A DNA stretch of 64,000 nt from Dugong dugon. Taxonomy: Eukaryota > Chordata > Mammalia > Sirenia > Dugongidae. The position numbers were made by a program, and so were the translations under genes. A model generated the notes under the pieces. It worked only from the letters and a program-made list of their open reading frames with translations. It ran no database searches and was not told the DNA's origin. Location: positions 70,606,941-70,670,940 of the forward strand of contig CM057467.1 in NCBI GenBank assembly GCA_030035585.1, read 5' to 3'. Positions 48,451 through 59,824 of this stretch are shown one piece after another (within the stretch, counting starts at the first letter, position 1; every line of letters begins with the position of its first letter).

Positions 48451-51400
48451 AAGTTGAGGTATATTGTTTTTGGTCGGGACAGAACAGATTCTTACGGTAA
48501 AGTCTCTTCTCAAAAATATTTATCAACTTCACAACTCTTGCAGATGAGTTCTTAATTTTTTTTTTTTTTTTTTTTGGTATGTGTTTTGCTACTTGGAGTA
48601 TAAAAAAAAGACAATTGAGGCATTATATGTAAGGTTTCTCCAACTGACAATTTTTATATTACCTACTGTATGACCCCTGATGTAAATTGTCAGAGTTTGC
48701 GTTGTTGCTGGCTAAAATGTAAATGAATGAACATAATTGCAGAGTTGTCACTGAATTACGCTGGGTACAGTTAGTGTCATTCGAATTTCAGAAAGCAGAA
48801 TGGGGTACGTTTGCTAGTATGCTGGATCTTTAGCTACAGTGCATTTCCCTGCCATGGGCAAACCCAGCAGATATGTCAAACTGGGACACATTATCCGTGC
48901 AGGTTATAAAAAAGATAACAGAGTTTAGCTTATAGTCAGATCTCTAAGGAGGTGCCTCTGTCCTTGGCAGAAAGAACTGAGCTGGTTCATGATGGCAGAA
49001 TGACAGTGAAGGAAAACACAGAAATGACCTTTCAAATAACTGCATCCAGTTCTTAGGACAATTAAGAGTGGTGTGACCTTGGCAAATTACTTAACATGGG
49101 TATGTTTCCTTAACTATAAAACCTGCCTTGTGATTGTGCTGTGAGGGTTAGATAACTTACCAGTTACGTATTGCTGCTTAACAACATCCTAAAACTTAGT
49201 GACTTAAACAATTGATCGTTTTTCACTGTTTTGTGGGTTGGCGGGGCTCTCTTGTGCAGCTGCACTCAACTGGCAGGTTGGCTGAGGGCTGGGTCTCTCC
49301 ACGTGGTCTTTCATCCTGTGCTTATGGCATGGTGCTCAAGAAGGCAAAGGGAGTAGCTTCAAAGCCTAGGCTCAAGAACTCACAGAATGTCACTTCCACC
49401 ACATTCTTTTGGTCAAAGCAAGTTGTAAGAGGAAATAGACTCTTCTTCTTGATTGAAAAGCAGCAAAATATGGCCCTGTTTTCAGTCTACCACAGTAGTG
49501 TATCCAAAAACATTCATGCGACAAACATTAGTTAAGCTTTTAAGGTGCCCAGCATTTGTTTTTGTAACTCTGTATATTCTCTCTAAGTTAATTTGGGAGT
49601 CTATTGAAAGATTAAAAACCCTAATTTGTTAAAAGCAGGGTTTTGAACCAGTTCAGTCTGGTTCAACCCCCTGCTGAGAATTTGTATTTCCACCCCATAT
49701 ATACTGAATCAGAACCTATAGTTTAACAAGATCTCCAGGTGACTGAGGATCTTGTTAAAATGTAGGTTCTGATTCAATATATTTGAAGTGAGAAGGTATC
49801 AAAACAGAATGTACTTGGAAATTTATTCGAGATTTACCATATCTAATTAGAGGAATTTTTACTTTTGACATATCCACTCATTAAGTGCTGCTTAAAGTCT
49901 GTAATTCATATAATGCAGGGAAATTGCACCTGCAGTGTTTATTAATGTTTATATGATGCTTCACACTTACAGAGCACCTTGGACTATCTAATTCATTCAG
50001 TCCTAAAAAAACAAAACAAAACAGGCAGGTATCCCTATTTTTCAGTTGAGAAATCAAACAGAGGTAAATGAATTGGCCCAAATTATATAGCAAATACGTG
50101 CCAGAGCCAGGTACTTCAGTCTAGTTTTTCGATCTTAAAATTGATTGTGAAAGTCACTTCATTCTTAAGGTTTATAGAAGAAACATTTGCTTTAGGAATA
50201 GGCTCCTTTTATGTTCTTGCTTTATCCATTGCCAGCTTTCAGCACAGCATCTCTGAAATGCACTCATTGTAGTCCACGTGGGTTCCTTGAAAAAAAAAAA
50301 AAAAAAGTTGGAGCCTGAAACTTCTGAGACTTTACGAACTGGGTGTAGTAAAAACCTTTGTTTGGCTGCCAAAACACTACCACAAAGGACTGTAGATCCA
50401 GGTCGATTTATTTCATGAGAGTGGGTGCAGCTGTCTTCTCGTTGTAATCAAATGCTCCTCTGTAGCCAACTTCTGTGGCCAGAAAAAGCAAAATATATTT
50501 GAGTACAGATTAGCATAAAAATTTCTACTAGATCAGTTTCAGGAAACAATTACTAGCTTAGAAACAACAATAAGTGTGATCTACGGGTTGGCTAAAATGG
50601 CAGTTAATTTCCAGACCTTTTTTTATACCCCTTACTTCCCACCATGAGTACTATATAAATAGAATACACTACCTGCCGCTGTATTTGGTTTCATAAATTA
50701 TTTGGACAGGGCGAACAACAGACTTCAAAACTAAGTAGAGGTAGTAAATCTGCCCCTTTTAATGAGTTTGAATTTACAGTAGTTAAACATCTGGAAGTTT
50801 AAAGTCTTAATCCATTCCAAATGTTCAACAAGGATATACTGCAAAGAGGATATTGTAACTGGGGGATCAAGAAACTACTATTCACTCAATCTGAGCCCTT
50901 TCTAATTTTCTCTCTATATACATTAATCACATAAAGCTTGAGAGGCTGACAGTTCAAAAAGAGGAAGAGATGGACCCAAATACCCAAGTGGGCATGCTTA
51001 TCGAAGAGGAACTTTTAAAAGCATAGTTACAATGAGGGTGAGATTTAAATGCTGCTAATTTTAATTGACACATAGAAGATGGGCCAGACAGTGCTGCTGC
51101 ATTTTGTGTTCTGTGATTTATGGGTGTGAGGTGGGTTTTTGTTTTTGTTGTTATTTTTAGTTATTATTAAAACTGGACTTAAAAGAGTCAAAGCTTTTGA
51201 CTTCTAAATTATAATTTTGATGAATGCATTTTATAATTTAAGAGTATGGGTTGCAGCCAGCATCTAGTATGAGACCAGTCATTCATTTAGTACACACATA
51301 ATGAGTCCCTACTGGGTGCTTCGCTTCTTAGCAAACGGGGTTGCAGCAGCTGCAGGAGGAGTAGTCATTACTGTCAACGGGAGCAACTGCTACTGATGCT

Positions 51401-53150
51401 CAGTATATGCCAGGTACTGTACTAAAGCACTTTATGTGGAGTATTTCATTAAATTTCACCCTATGAAGAAGATACCATTATCCTCATTTCTAGGTGAAAA
51501 CCTAAGGATCACAAGGTCACAGCTAGTGAAAGATGGAATCAGGATTCCAGCCCTAATGTAAAGATTGGCAAATATAATTTGTTGTAGCTTGTATTTGTTT
51601 TTCATTTTAATTTCAAATACTGTACTGAATGACTGTTGTGCCCAGTCTGTTTAGAATCAGGCATGAGGTTAGGTGTCTTGAATACAAAGATGAATAAGAT
51701 AGAGCCATACCCTCAGTGAGCTGAGTCACAGGAGCCTGACTTGTAAGCCTGGTATTGCCAGGAGCAGGGCTAATAGTAGGATAATCGTATAATTGATAGT
51801 CCCAGCCAGGATACTTTTGAGAGTGTAAGGGGGCACTACTGATAGTCATTCTAAAACAACAAACGAGGACTATCTGGAGCAAACCTAGATTAACAGTCAC
51901 CCTACCTAGAGGAGAATCCAGGGTGTGAGGGGAGCGCGGAAAAGAGGGCCCTGATAGACTAGAGGAGGTGATGCCCTAGCTAAACCTAGAGTGTGAAGTG
52001 TGAGGCATACTCTTCTCCAGGCTCACTGTTCATTCAGACCTCAGTTTAAATGTGACTTCCCCTGGGGGCTTCTCCAGCCCCGAAGTCTGGGTCATGTACT
52101 CCCAGGTTTGCCTGGCTCTTCTGCTGGATGTCAGCCCTGTGAGAACCCATGTGGTTCTGACATACACCTCTAAGTTTGCTGCTCATAGTAGACAGTTGGC
52201 ATTGAACATAGGCAGTCAAAGAGGTAGGTAACAGCCTTTACAGAGTCTTGTAAAAACAGCAATATTTGTTTTCCCATACATTACCTCAATTAATGAGTGG
52301 TGATGGTATATAAAACTAAGCCAAATTCACCACCATTGTTGCCAATATAGATGCGGTTGGAATGAGTTTAAGCCACTGAGAAATTGGCATTTATTAAGAG
52401 TAGGGCTGACCTTTGAAAATGGAATGTACTGTGGAATTTCATGACTCCAAATGCTTTTAAGTTAGTCTTTCACTTCCTTCTGTATGAAAATGGAGCTACT
52501 GTTATCTTAGTTAGAAGTACATTTGTATAATGTGTGATTCATTTCCGTCCTCTCCCAAAAATCTGTAGATGGTAATTATGAAACTCAATATTAAAGGCAT
52601 TCTAGGTATCTGATTAAAATGTAGTATTTCCTCCTCAAACCAATATTATACACGTTGAACTGTAAAATGTACATGGTAGAGTTTTAGAGCTGAAAGTCTC
52701 TTGGAGACTGTAGACAACACCTCATTTCACAGAAAACTGGAAAGGGCATCTTGCTCAGGATCTCACCACTCGATGGTGGCAGAGGCCAGGGGAGAACAGA
52801 AGTGTCCTTACTCAGTGCCATGCTCTGTGATACCACACAGACATAACTGGAGATAGAAAACCTGAAAGAATCATTTCTTGGCAGGTGAGAGTATCTGCCC
52901 TTTAAACTGTTATTAATGTAAACGGTAATCCCATAAGCATGTCAGCTTTGTAGGAGAGAGATTTATTAAACAGGCCAGGGTCTGGGGTTAGTTCTTGGCA
53001 CATTTCTGTTTTGCATTACTGTAAAATTTTGGTTTTAAAAATATTTGGTATTGCTTGCATCTTATTTGGCACATTCCTATACTTGGTATGATTATTTTTC
53101 TTTGGAAGAGCACGTGGTTAGATTGTGGATTTGCAAAACCTATTTCCTAA
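48451..53150. other. Downstream flank of THAP12: scattered MIR, L2 and MER5 remnants
   Basis: Readable remnants: an old LTR- or DNA-element-like piece at about 49155-49440 (CAGTTACGTATTGCTGCTTAACAACATCC, CACTTCCACCACATTC); MER5-like pieces at about 49670-49785 (ACTGAATCAGAACC, TCTCCAGGTGACTGAGGATC); MIR at about 49955-50110, 51385-51560 and 52670-52800; L2-like at 52015-52160. T and A tracts occur at 48558-48575 and 50290-50306. No gene was recognised. Confidence 0.5.
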
Positions 53151-53153
53151 ACC

Positions 53154-53370
53154 AGGAGCCCTGGTGGTGCAGTGGTTAAGCGTTCAGCTGCTAACCAAAA
53201 GGTCAGCAGTTTGAACCTACCACCTGCTCCTCAGGAGAAGATGTGGCAGTCTGCTTCCATAAAGATTACAGCCTTGGAAACCCTATGGGGCAGTTTTACT
53301 CTGTTCTGTAGGGTCGCTATGAGTCAGAATTCACTAGATGGCAATGGGTTTGGATTTTGGGGGTTTTTAT
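53154..53370 (+). mobile_element. AfroSINE (GTGCAGTGG-type head)
   Basis: Full-length copy: CCAGGAGCCCTGGTGGTGCAGTGG, GCTGCTAACCAAAAGGTCAGC, TTTGAACC, CATAAAGATTACAGCCTTGG, GGGTCGCTATGAGTCAGAATTCACTAGATGG and a GGGTTTGGATTTTGGGGG end. Confidence 0.9.
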
Positions 53371-53439
53371 GTCCTAAAAAATGAGATGTTGAAAGCTTTC
53401 CTTATAATTGTTATGTTGTGGGATTTAGACTTCCTTTTA

Positions 53440-53640
53440 TTAATAGCAGCTACTGTATATTGAGCACTTACTATATATTAAGCATCAGATTAGGTGCTTT
53501 GTGTGAATCATCTCATTTACGCTCACAATAACCTGATGCAATAGGTGTTGATATCCCCGTTTTATGGATCAGAGAGAAAGTGACTTGTCCAGGGCCACTT
53601 AGTGGTAGAGCTAGGATTCAAAACCTAACCAGCTGATTCT
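53440..53640 (+). repeat. MIR SINE
   Basis: TTGAGCACTTACTATATATTAAGC, CTCACAATAACCTGATGCAATAGG, GGCCACTTAGTGGTAGAGCTAGGATTCAAAACC. A well-preserved MIR. Confidence 0.75.
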
Positions 53641-53999
53641 GGTAGACTAGGCTGCCGCTCAAGGTTTCTCCCACTCACCCACCTATGTAAAAATGTGTAT
53701 GAAAAGACTGGGGGGAAAGTACACGAAAATACTCATTTTTGTCTCCAGATGTGGGAGTATGAGGAATTATAAATTTTCCGTCTTCGACACTTCTAGTTTC
53801 CACGTTTTTTATAATGTGTATAGATTTCCCATCTTGGAAAGGATTAAATAGCATTCTAAAATAGAAAATTCAAGATTAGTTACATGAAAACATTTTTCTT
53901 CCAGATTTATTATTATTTTTCCAGTTCAGTTTAGTACACATCATGCCAGGCATTATTCTAAGTGTTTTGGCTACAAAGATAAGACATTGACTCAGTGGC

Positions 54000-54680
54000 A
54001 AGTTGTTAGGCACATGGCTAGTTATTCAAGGCCCAGCTCAAGTGTCTTTCACCAGTGCTTCCCTTATCTCCTGCCCCCTGTTATTTCTTACCACCTCTGC
54101 TGTTACCACCCTAGTCCAAGCCACCATCATCTCTCACCTTATCTTTTCCTCCATGTTTATTTTCCACCCGACAGGCAGTGATCATGTACCTCCTCTTCTC
54201 AGAACCCTCAGGGGCTTTCGCTCCCACTTAGACCAGAATCCAAGCCCCTGACTATGGCTCTATGGCCCTATGTGATCTGGTCCATGCCAGACTCTGGCTT
54301 CATCTCCTAATCTTATACTCTTGTTCATTCAATCCAGCTATTATGCTCTTCTTTCAGTTTCTCCCATTCACCAAACTCATTCTGAGAAGCTTCTTCAAGA
54401 CCTTTATATTATACTTTATGTGTCTCGAAAGCTGTTGGCTCAGTTACCTCTTTGCTCACTCTTGCATCATTCAGGTCTGTGCTCATATATTCCCTCCACA
54501 GACAGGCCTTCTCTGACTACCCTTTCAAAACTTGCCTACCTTTACCAGAAATGATTTGTCTTCCTGCACTAGTATATAAGCTCTGTGGGGGCCTGTTGTT
54601 CACTGAGGTTGTATCCCCACTGCTGAAAACAGTGCCTGACATCTAATAGGTGTTCCCTATTTGTTGAATTAATTAACAAA
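54000..54680 (+). repeat. Long L2 (LINE-2) 3' fragment
   Basis: An extended L2 3' region: GGCTTTCGCTCCCACTTAGACCAG, TATGTGATCTGGTCCATGCCAG, CATTCACCAAACTCATTC, CACAGACAGGCCTTCTCTGACTACC, TAAGCTCTGTGGGGGCC, AACAGTGCCTGACATCTAATAGG and TTGTTGAATTAATTAAC at the end. Frames seen here are L2 remnants and not genes. Confidence 0.75.
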
Positions 54681-56995
54681 TGATGTGTTCTAGGACCAAG
54701 AGAAATTCAGAGTGGCTGAAGGATTGAGGGAGGGGAAAGCAGCCAGAGATGAAGAAGACAGGAGGGGATTTAGGGGCCAATCCATGAAAGCCTTTAGAAA
54801 TCCTGCTCAGGAGTTGGCCATCTCCCTCCGGTCAAGGAGTGTTCTAAGAGATGCTGAGTCTAAAGCTTGTGCCTATGTACTATGTGAACTGGTTGTAGGG
54901 ACGATTCCTTCATAGGTGAGATGCATATGGCAAAGTCCAGCCTGCAGTTTTGGGGTATGTTTAGAAAATGAGAGAACATGGTTAAGCTAAAAAGCAAATC
55001 CTACATTGGTCATTATTAATCATAATTAATAACGTCTGTGATTTGTATAGTCTTTCTTCCAAAGTGTTCCAAGTCTTGAGATATGATCCTTTTGGTCCTC
55101 CCAGCCCCCTACCACAATAACCACCTTGGCATGTGACTCACCACCCACCCCCACCATATAAAACCCTCCTATTTATCACCCGTCTTACCCCTTCCTTTCG
55201 AAGCCAAGTAATTCTGCCTTGTTTTTTCCTTCTCTTCCTTCCCTTCTCAAACCACAACCCATATAATTTTCATTGCTCTCTTTAGAACCTACTTGTGTCT
55301 CGGCTCCAGCCTTTTTATAGAGAAGGGGAACAGACCTGAAACAGTGTGGAGGGAGAGATGTGTACTTTTAAATTACCATCATCACATAGTGGCATTTTCC
55401 TCTGGACTGCAGTTCCTTTTCCAGCTTTGCAGTCTGCTTGGAAGATAGATAACTAAAAGCAAAGTGGCAGCTGCTACTTTAAAATCATTAGTGATCTTAG
55501 TGCTCGCTTGAGGTTAAAATCCCTACCCACTGCATAAAATTTAGCAGTGAGCTTAAATAATAAAATTAAGATATTGATTTCTGCTATGCTTCGGATAATG
55601 ATGTTTACACTTAGGAAGGAATCTAACATTTATTGAGTGCCTCCGGTATGCCAGGCACTATGTGAAATTCCTTATGTGTAGTATCTCATTTGAGACTCAC
55701 AATTTGATGAAGTTGATGTTATCCCCATTTTACAAATGAGAGAACTGAGTTTCAAAGAGATTATTTGTCCGAGGTCACACCATCCCTGTCTGTCCAAAGC
55801 CAGAGCCTGTGCTCTTTGTACTATACCACGCAGCCAGCCTCAACTCCCATTACAGCACTTTAAAGTACACCAAGGGTCTTCACAAACATTTGTCATTTCA
55901 GTCTTCATAACAACCCATGAGACTGGCAGTGGCATCCCCAAGTGACCTGTCAAACGCAACACTGCTGGAACTTGACTTCATGTTCCCTTTCCTCTAGGTC
56001 TGGCTCTTGATTTGAGATCTGGGGCTTGTGCAGGGTCTAAGAGTAGACATGAGGAGTGCCCCTTCTCTGCACATTACTGTGCTAGGTGGACGAGTTGGGT
56101 CTAGCCTGGAAGAATTAGAACATTGGTGGGGCAAGACTACATCCTGTGATCAATAAGAGCAGAGATGTGGGTGCTCATTCTTTTGGGGTGACCTGGAAGA
56201 GGCTGCTGCCCCTTTCTTGCTAATGAGAGTGGAGGCAGGCCTGGCCAGGACTTGGAAGTGTTGGAATGAGAGAGGGATCAGGGCTGGACAGGGCAGGAGA
56301 AAGCAGGGGCTTGGTGTGAAGAAACCTAGTCTGAGCCCTGCTGGTTGGGAGTTGTGGGGCCTTGGGTGAACATGTCACTTCTCTGAGCTCAGATATCACA
56401 GTTTCTATTGTGGAATCATGGACAAACCTTACCACAACTTGGAATTCCACTTTTTCCAAGGGAAGGCTGGGCTAACCTGCCTGCTAACCAGCTGGTTGCA
56501 CAAAGTTTTGATGGGTAGAAACTGGAGACTCACTTTCCTTCCTGCCCTTCCACTGACCTTCAAAGAGACCTTAGGCAAGTTGCTGCTTCTGTCTGAGCCT
56601 CAGTCTCCTCATCTGTAAAGCAAGGATGCTAATACCTCCCCTAATTAAGGAGAAAGTGTTTAGTCAGGTGTATGCTATGTCATGTTACTGAAATCCTCTG
56701 ATAAAATTAGCAAAGGGGAAGATTCACACCAAGCAACCTTGAAAGGCTTCTTGGAGGAGTGTGGTATGAGCTAGGTCATGAAGGCTAGACAGGGTGTCAG
56801 CAAGTAAGGGTTCAGAGTTGAGATAGATGGCTGGGACAGAGGACTGGACATCCTGCTTCAACAGGAAGGGCTACTGCTCTGTCTCTTCCCTTACCATCTG
56901 ACTCTTTCGGCATCACCCATGCTCACAGCTAGAGCCCTCAGTTCTCAATTCTAGGAGGCTATCAGTTATGATACACTTTTAATTAAATAGTAGCT
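54681..56995. other. Intergenic, MIR remnants
   Basis: MIR at about 55615-55830 (ATTTATTGAGTGCCTCCGGTATGCCAGGCAC, CCCATTTTACAAATGAGAGAACTGAG) and about 56310-56640 (GTGGGGCCTTGGGTGAACATGTCACTTCTCTGAGCTC, CTCAGTCTCCTCATCTGTAAAGC). No supported coding frame; the minus-strand frame at 56220-56459 has no domain. Confidence 0.5.
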
Positions 56996-56999
56996 TTCA

Positions 57000-57170
57000 A
57001 AAAAAAAAAAAAACCCATTGCCATCAAGTCGATTCCAACTCCTAGTGACACTTTAGACAGAGTAGAACTGCCCCCATAGAGTTTCCAAGGAGTGCCTGGT
57101 GGATTTGAACTGCTGACCTTTTGGTTAGCAGCTGTAGCTCTTAACCACTACACCACCAGGGTTTCTAGTA
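57000..57170 (-). mobile_element. AfroSINE, antisense
   Basis: Starts with an A run (57000-57013) that would be unusual as the start of a reversed SINE tail of T type, then CCCATTGCCATCAAGTCGATTCC, CCCATAGAGTTTCCAAGG, TTTGAACTGCTGACCTTTTGGTTAGCAGC and the reversed head CACCACCAGGG. Nearly complete. Confidence 0.88.
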
Positions 57171-57579
57171 GCTTTTAGGGGGATAAAAATATTGCTACTA
57201 TAAAAATACAGTGGTTTTTAAGTTGCATCCCAATTTCAAAACCATTGAACTGTGGGGAGAAAGTGTATCTTCTAATTGAGAAAATACAGAATATCTCAAT
57301 TCAGAATTAATGCTACCAAAAAACTTAGTCATATGGGGCTTGAGACTGATGTTCAAGTTCCGTTCTGCCACATACTAACTTTGTCATTTTGGGCAAGTCA
57401 CTTGATTTTTCTAAGCATCAATTTATTTTTTAATTGGTCTATAAATTGCCTGGGCATAGGAAGTAAGCAGTTAAGCTTGTTTGAATGTGAACATGAATGT
57501 TGATTCATTTTGGGAAGAGGTCTACAGGAACATATTTTGTCTAAAATTAGGGGTTGCCATATTTTAAAAATAACTATTT

Positions 57580-57831
57580 GGGGGGACCTCATGCCATCAG
57601 GAGGGCAGTACTGGGAGCAGAGCGTGTCCTTTGGACCAGGGTTCCTGCGCAGAGAGGCTCCTAGTCTGGGGGAACACTGATAAGAAGGCCGAGAGAGAGG
57701 GGGCCTTTCCCTGTAGCTGATGCCTTGAGTTTGGACTTTTGGCCTGCTTTACTGTGGGGAAATGAACTTCTCTTCATTGGGGCCATCCACTTGCGGTATT
57801 TCTGTTGTGGCAGCACTAGATGACTAAGACA
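57580..57831 (+). mobile_element. ERVL-type LTR, R and U5 parts (left end of retrocopy)
   Basis: GGGGGACCTCATGCC (57581) to TAGATGACTAAGACA (57831), matching the last half of the LTR at 7361-7859 (minus) and, up to 57784, the right LTR. The U3 part is absent. The polyadenylation signal position reads AATGAA, a point change from AATAAA. Confidence 0.8.
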
Positions 57832-57836
57832 GAATT

Positions 57837-57854
57837 TGGTACCAGGAGTGGGGT
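57837..57854 (+). promoter_or_regulatory. Retroviral primer-binding site, tRNA-Leu(UAA) type
   Basis: TGGTACCAGGAGTGGGGT is exactly complementary, including CCA, to the 3' end of mammalian tRNA-Leu(UAA) as I recall it. It begins five bases after the LTR. Leucine tRNA priming is the hallmark of the ERVL group and confirms the class of the element. Confidence 0.8.
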
Positions 57855-58003
57855 GCTGCTCTAACAGATACCTAAAATATGGAAGCGGTTTTAGAACTGT
57901 GAATGGATAGAAGTGCGGCTCTGACAGAGGACCAGCAGCAGCAGAGAACCAACAGCAGCAGAACCAGGAGACCGGTGAAAGACGGCACTGGAGCTGACCC
58001 ATG

Positions 58004-58172
58004 GAGCGAGAGAGCTGAATGCCATGAGCAGGAGGCCTCCTGGCAGAGTGGGGTGCCTCTGGGCACTTATTGGTGGAGCTAGGCTTGCTGACCTACAGAG
58101 CGAGAGAGCTGAGTGCCTGTGCACAGGGGGCTTCCTGGCGGAGTGGGGTGCCTCTGGGCACTTACCGTGGAG
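58004..58172 (+). repeat. Tandem duplication (two units of about 75 bp at 94-bp spacing) in the retroviral leader
   Basis: The blocks at 58004-58080 and 58098-58172 share GAGCGAGAGAGCTGA, then CAGGNGGCNTCCTGGC and GAGTGGGGTGCCTCTGGGCACTTA. The duplicated region lies between the primer site and the captured SLC25A17 piece. It may reflect a repeated leader structure of this ERV family; no frame is conserved across both units. Confidence 0.75.
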
Positions 58173-58307
58173 CTATGAAGCTTTGGAACACTTGCCCCAG
58201 CAGGGCAGATGCAGACATGAGGCTGGAGGGCCAAGAGGCCACAGGAAACAGAAGCAGAAGCTGAAGAGATAAGGGACACAAGAAGCTGAGCTGCCTTGGT
58301 CTCAAAA

Positions 58308-58749
58308 GGAGTGGTGAATGTGTTGCTAACAACTCCACTCTGGGTGGTAAATACCAGACTGAAGCTGCAAGGGGCAAAATTCAGGAATGAAGACATTGTA
58401 CCAACCAACTATAAAGGTATCACTGATGCTTTTCACCAGATAATTCGAGATGAAGGAATCCCGGCTTTGTGGAATAGCACGTTTCCCTCCTTGCTGTTGG
58501 TCTTCAATCCTGCTATCCAATTCATGTTCTATGAAGGTTTAAAATGGCAGCTTTTAAAGAAACGAATGAAGCTTTCTTCTTTGGATGTGTTCATTGTTGG
58601 TGCAATAGCCAAAGCTATTGCCACCACGCTCACCTATCCCATGCAAACCATACAATTGATTCTGAGGTTTGGACATCACAATCTAAACCCAGAAAACAGA
58701 ACGTTGGAGAGTCTTCGGAATGTTCTCTATCGTCTGCACCAATGAGTAA
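58308..58749 (+). pseudogene. SLC25A17: SLC25A17 (PMP34) spliced fragment captured in an ERVL chimera
   Basis: The plus strand encodes about 145 residues in one frame beginning [19 protein letters not shown] and ending [10 protein letters not shown]. This is the middle-to-C-terminal part of the peroxisomal solute carrier SLC25A17 (PMP34), with the carrier signatures [10 protein letters not shown] (PxxxxxxRxK type) and the second [12 protein letters not shown] (degraded, Lys absent). No introns are present although the gene is multi-exon, so it comes from spliced RNA. N- and C-terminal parts are missing at sharp joins: leader sequence to the left and antisense retroviral sequence to the right. 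The reading frame is unbroken to TGA at 58743-58745, which lies in the join itself. There is no ATG in a natural position, so it is not expected to give a carrier. Confidence 0.88.
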
Positions 58750-59372
58750 GGTCCAATCAGCGTAATACCAAGTGTAACGGACCAGTGTAATGTCTTTTGG
58801 AAGGGAAAGGTAATCAAGGTTCATGCAGGCTAAATTATGACAGATGGCTGGAGAGCTGATACACCCCTGAGATAGGCCAGGGAAGGTGTATTGCTGGCCT
58901 TGCCAGCTGAAGGCAAACTGCTTCTGATGATCCTTTGAAACCTGAATCAAGAAAAAGGCATCAGCTAGACCAATATCTGCATACCAGTACCAAATCCATT
59001 GCTGTTGAGTCGATTCTGACTCATAGTGACCAGGAGATGTACTAATTTGCTAAGCATTGAAGCCACATCTGGAACAGCAGCTGCAATTGGAGTCACCACC
59101 TGGTTAAGTTTATTATAATCCACTGTCATTCTCAAGATCCATTTGTTTTTTGCACAGGCCAAATAGGCTAGTTGAATGGGGATGTGGTGAGAATCACCAC
59201 TCCTGCATCCTTCAAGTCTTTAATGGTGGCAGTAATCTCTGCAGTCCCTCCAGGAATGCTGTATTGCTTTTGGTTTACTATTTTCCTAGGTAGGGGCAGT
59301 TCTCATGGCTTCCACTTGGCTCTTCCTACCATAATAGCCCTTACTCTATTTGTCAGGGATCCAGTGTGGGGG
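58738..59372 (-). pseudogene. ERVL reverse-transcriptase fragment, antisense within the retrocopy
   Basis: On the minus strand, running down from 59372, the sequence has the order of an ERVL pol region: the WILRMTVDYNKLNQV motif near 59120 (the usual TVDYRxLN box of reverse transcriptase), AAAVPDV, the FSWQGQQYTF block, LSQGCISSPAICHN, and the active-site region at 58738-58764 reading YADW then LLIG. The catalytic YxDD has lost its second Asp, and there are stops and frame changes upstream, so it is dead. Its orientation is opposite to the LTRs. An antisense AfroSINE tail fragment (about 58983-59032) interrupts it. The left edge overlaps the SLC25A17 homology by about 12 bp; the right edge abuts the start of U3. 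Confidence 0.82.
58983..59032 (-). mobile_element. AfroSINE 3' tail fragment, antisense
   Basis: GTACCAAATCCATTGCTGTTGAGTCGATTCTGACTCATAGTGACC is the complement of an AfroSINE tail, split by substitutions. Only about 50 bp remain, inside the antisense pol fragment. Confidence 0.75.
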
Positions 59373-59824
59373 TGTCATAGATTGAATTATGTCCCCCCAA
59401 AAATGTGTGTGTCAGTTTGGCTGGGCCATGATTCCTGGTACTGTGTGATTTTCCTGTGTGTTGTGAATCCTGCCTCTATGATGTTAATGAGGGAGGATGG
59501 GTGGCAGTTGTGTTAGTAAGGCAGGACTCAATCTACAGGATTGGATTGTGTCTTGAGGCAATCTCTTGGGATATAGAATACAGAAGTGAGCAGAGGGACA
59601 GGGGGACCTCATACCACCCAGGAAGAAGCACCGGGAGCAGAGGGCGTCTTTTGGACCCGAGGTTCCTGCGCAGAGATGTTCCTAGTCCGGGGGAAGACTG
59701 ATGATGATGAGGACCTTCCTCCAGAGCCAACAGAGACAGAAAGCGTTCCCCTGGAGCTGACGCCCTGAATTTGGACTTTTAGCCTACTTTACTGTGGGGA
59801 AATAAATTTCCCTTTATTAAAGCC
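59373..59824 (+). mobile_element. ERVL-type LTR, U3 and R parts (right end of retrocopy)
   Basis: Begins TGTCATAGATTGAATTATGTCC at 59373 and ends TTATTAAAGCC at 59824, with AATAAA at 59801-59806. The U5 part (ATCCACTTG...AAGACA in the left copy) is missing, replaced by an A-rich tail of AAAAAC units at 59825-59841. This is where a retroviral transcript would be cleaved and polyadenylated. Compared with 7361-7859 an internal segment of U3 is shorter. Confidence 0.82.

Noticed and set aside
58138-58745. Possibility that the SLC25A17 frame encodes a functional carrier
   Set aside because: Only about half of the protein is present, no natural start exists, a conserved carrier position in the last signature is changed and both ends are fused to retroviral sequence.
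59172-59516. Plus-strand 114-codon frame across the pol fragment and U3
   Set aside because: It is the reverse complement of pol and then noncoding LTR; no domain.
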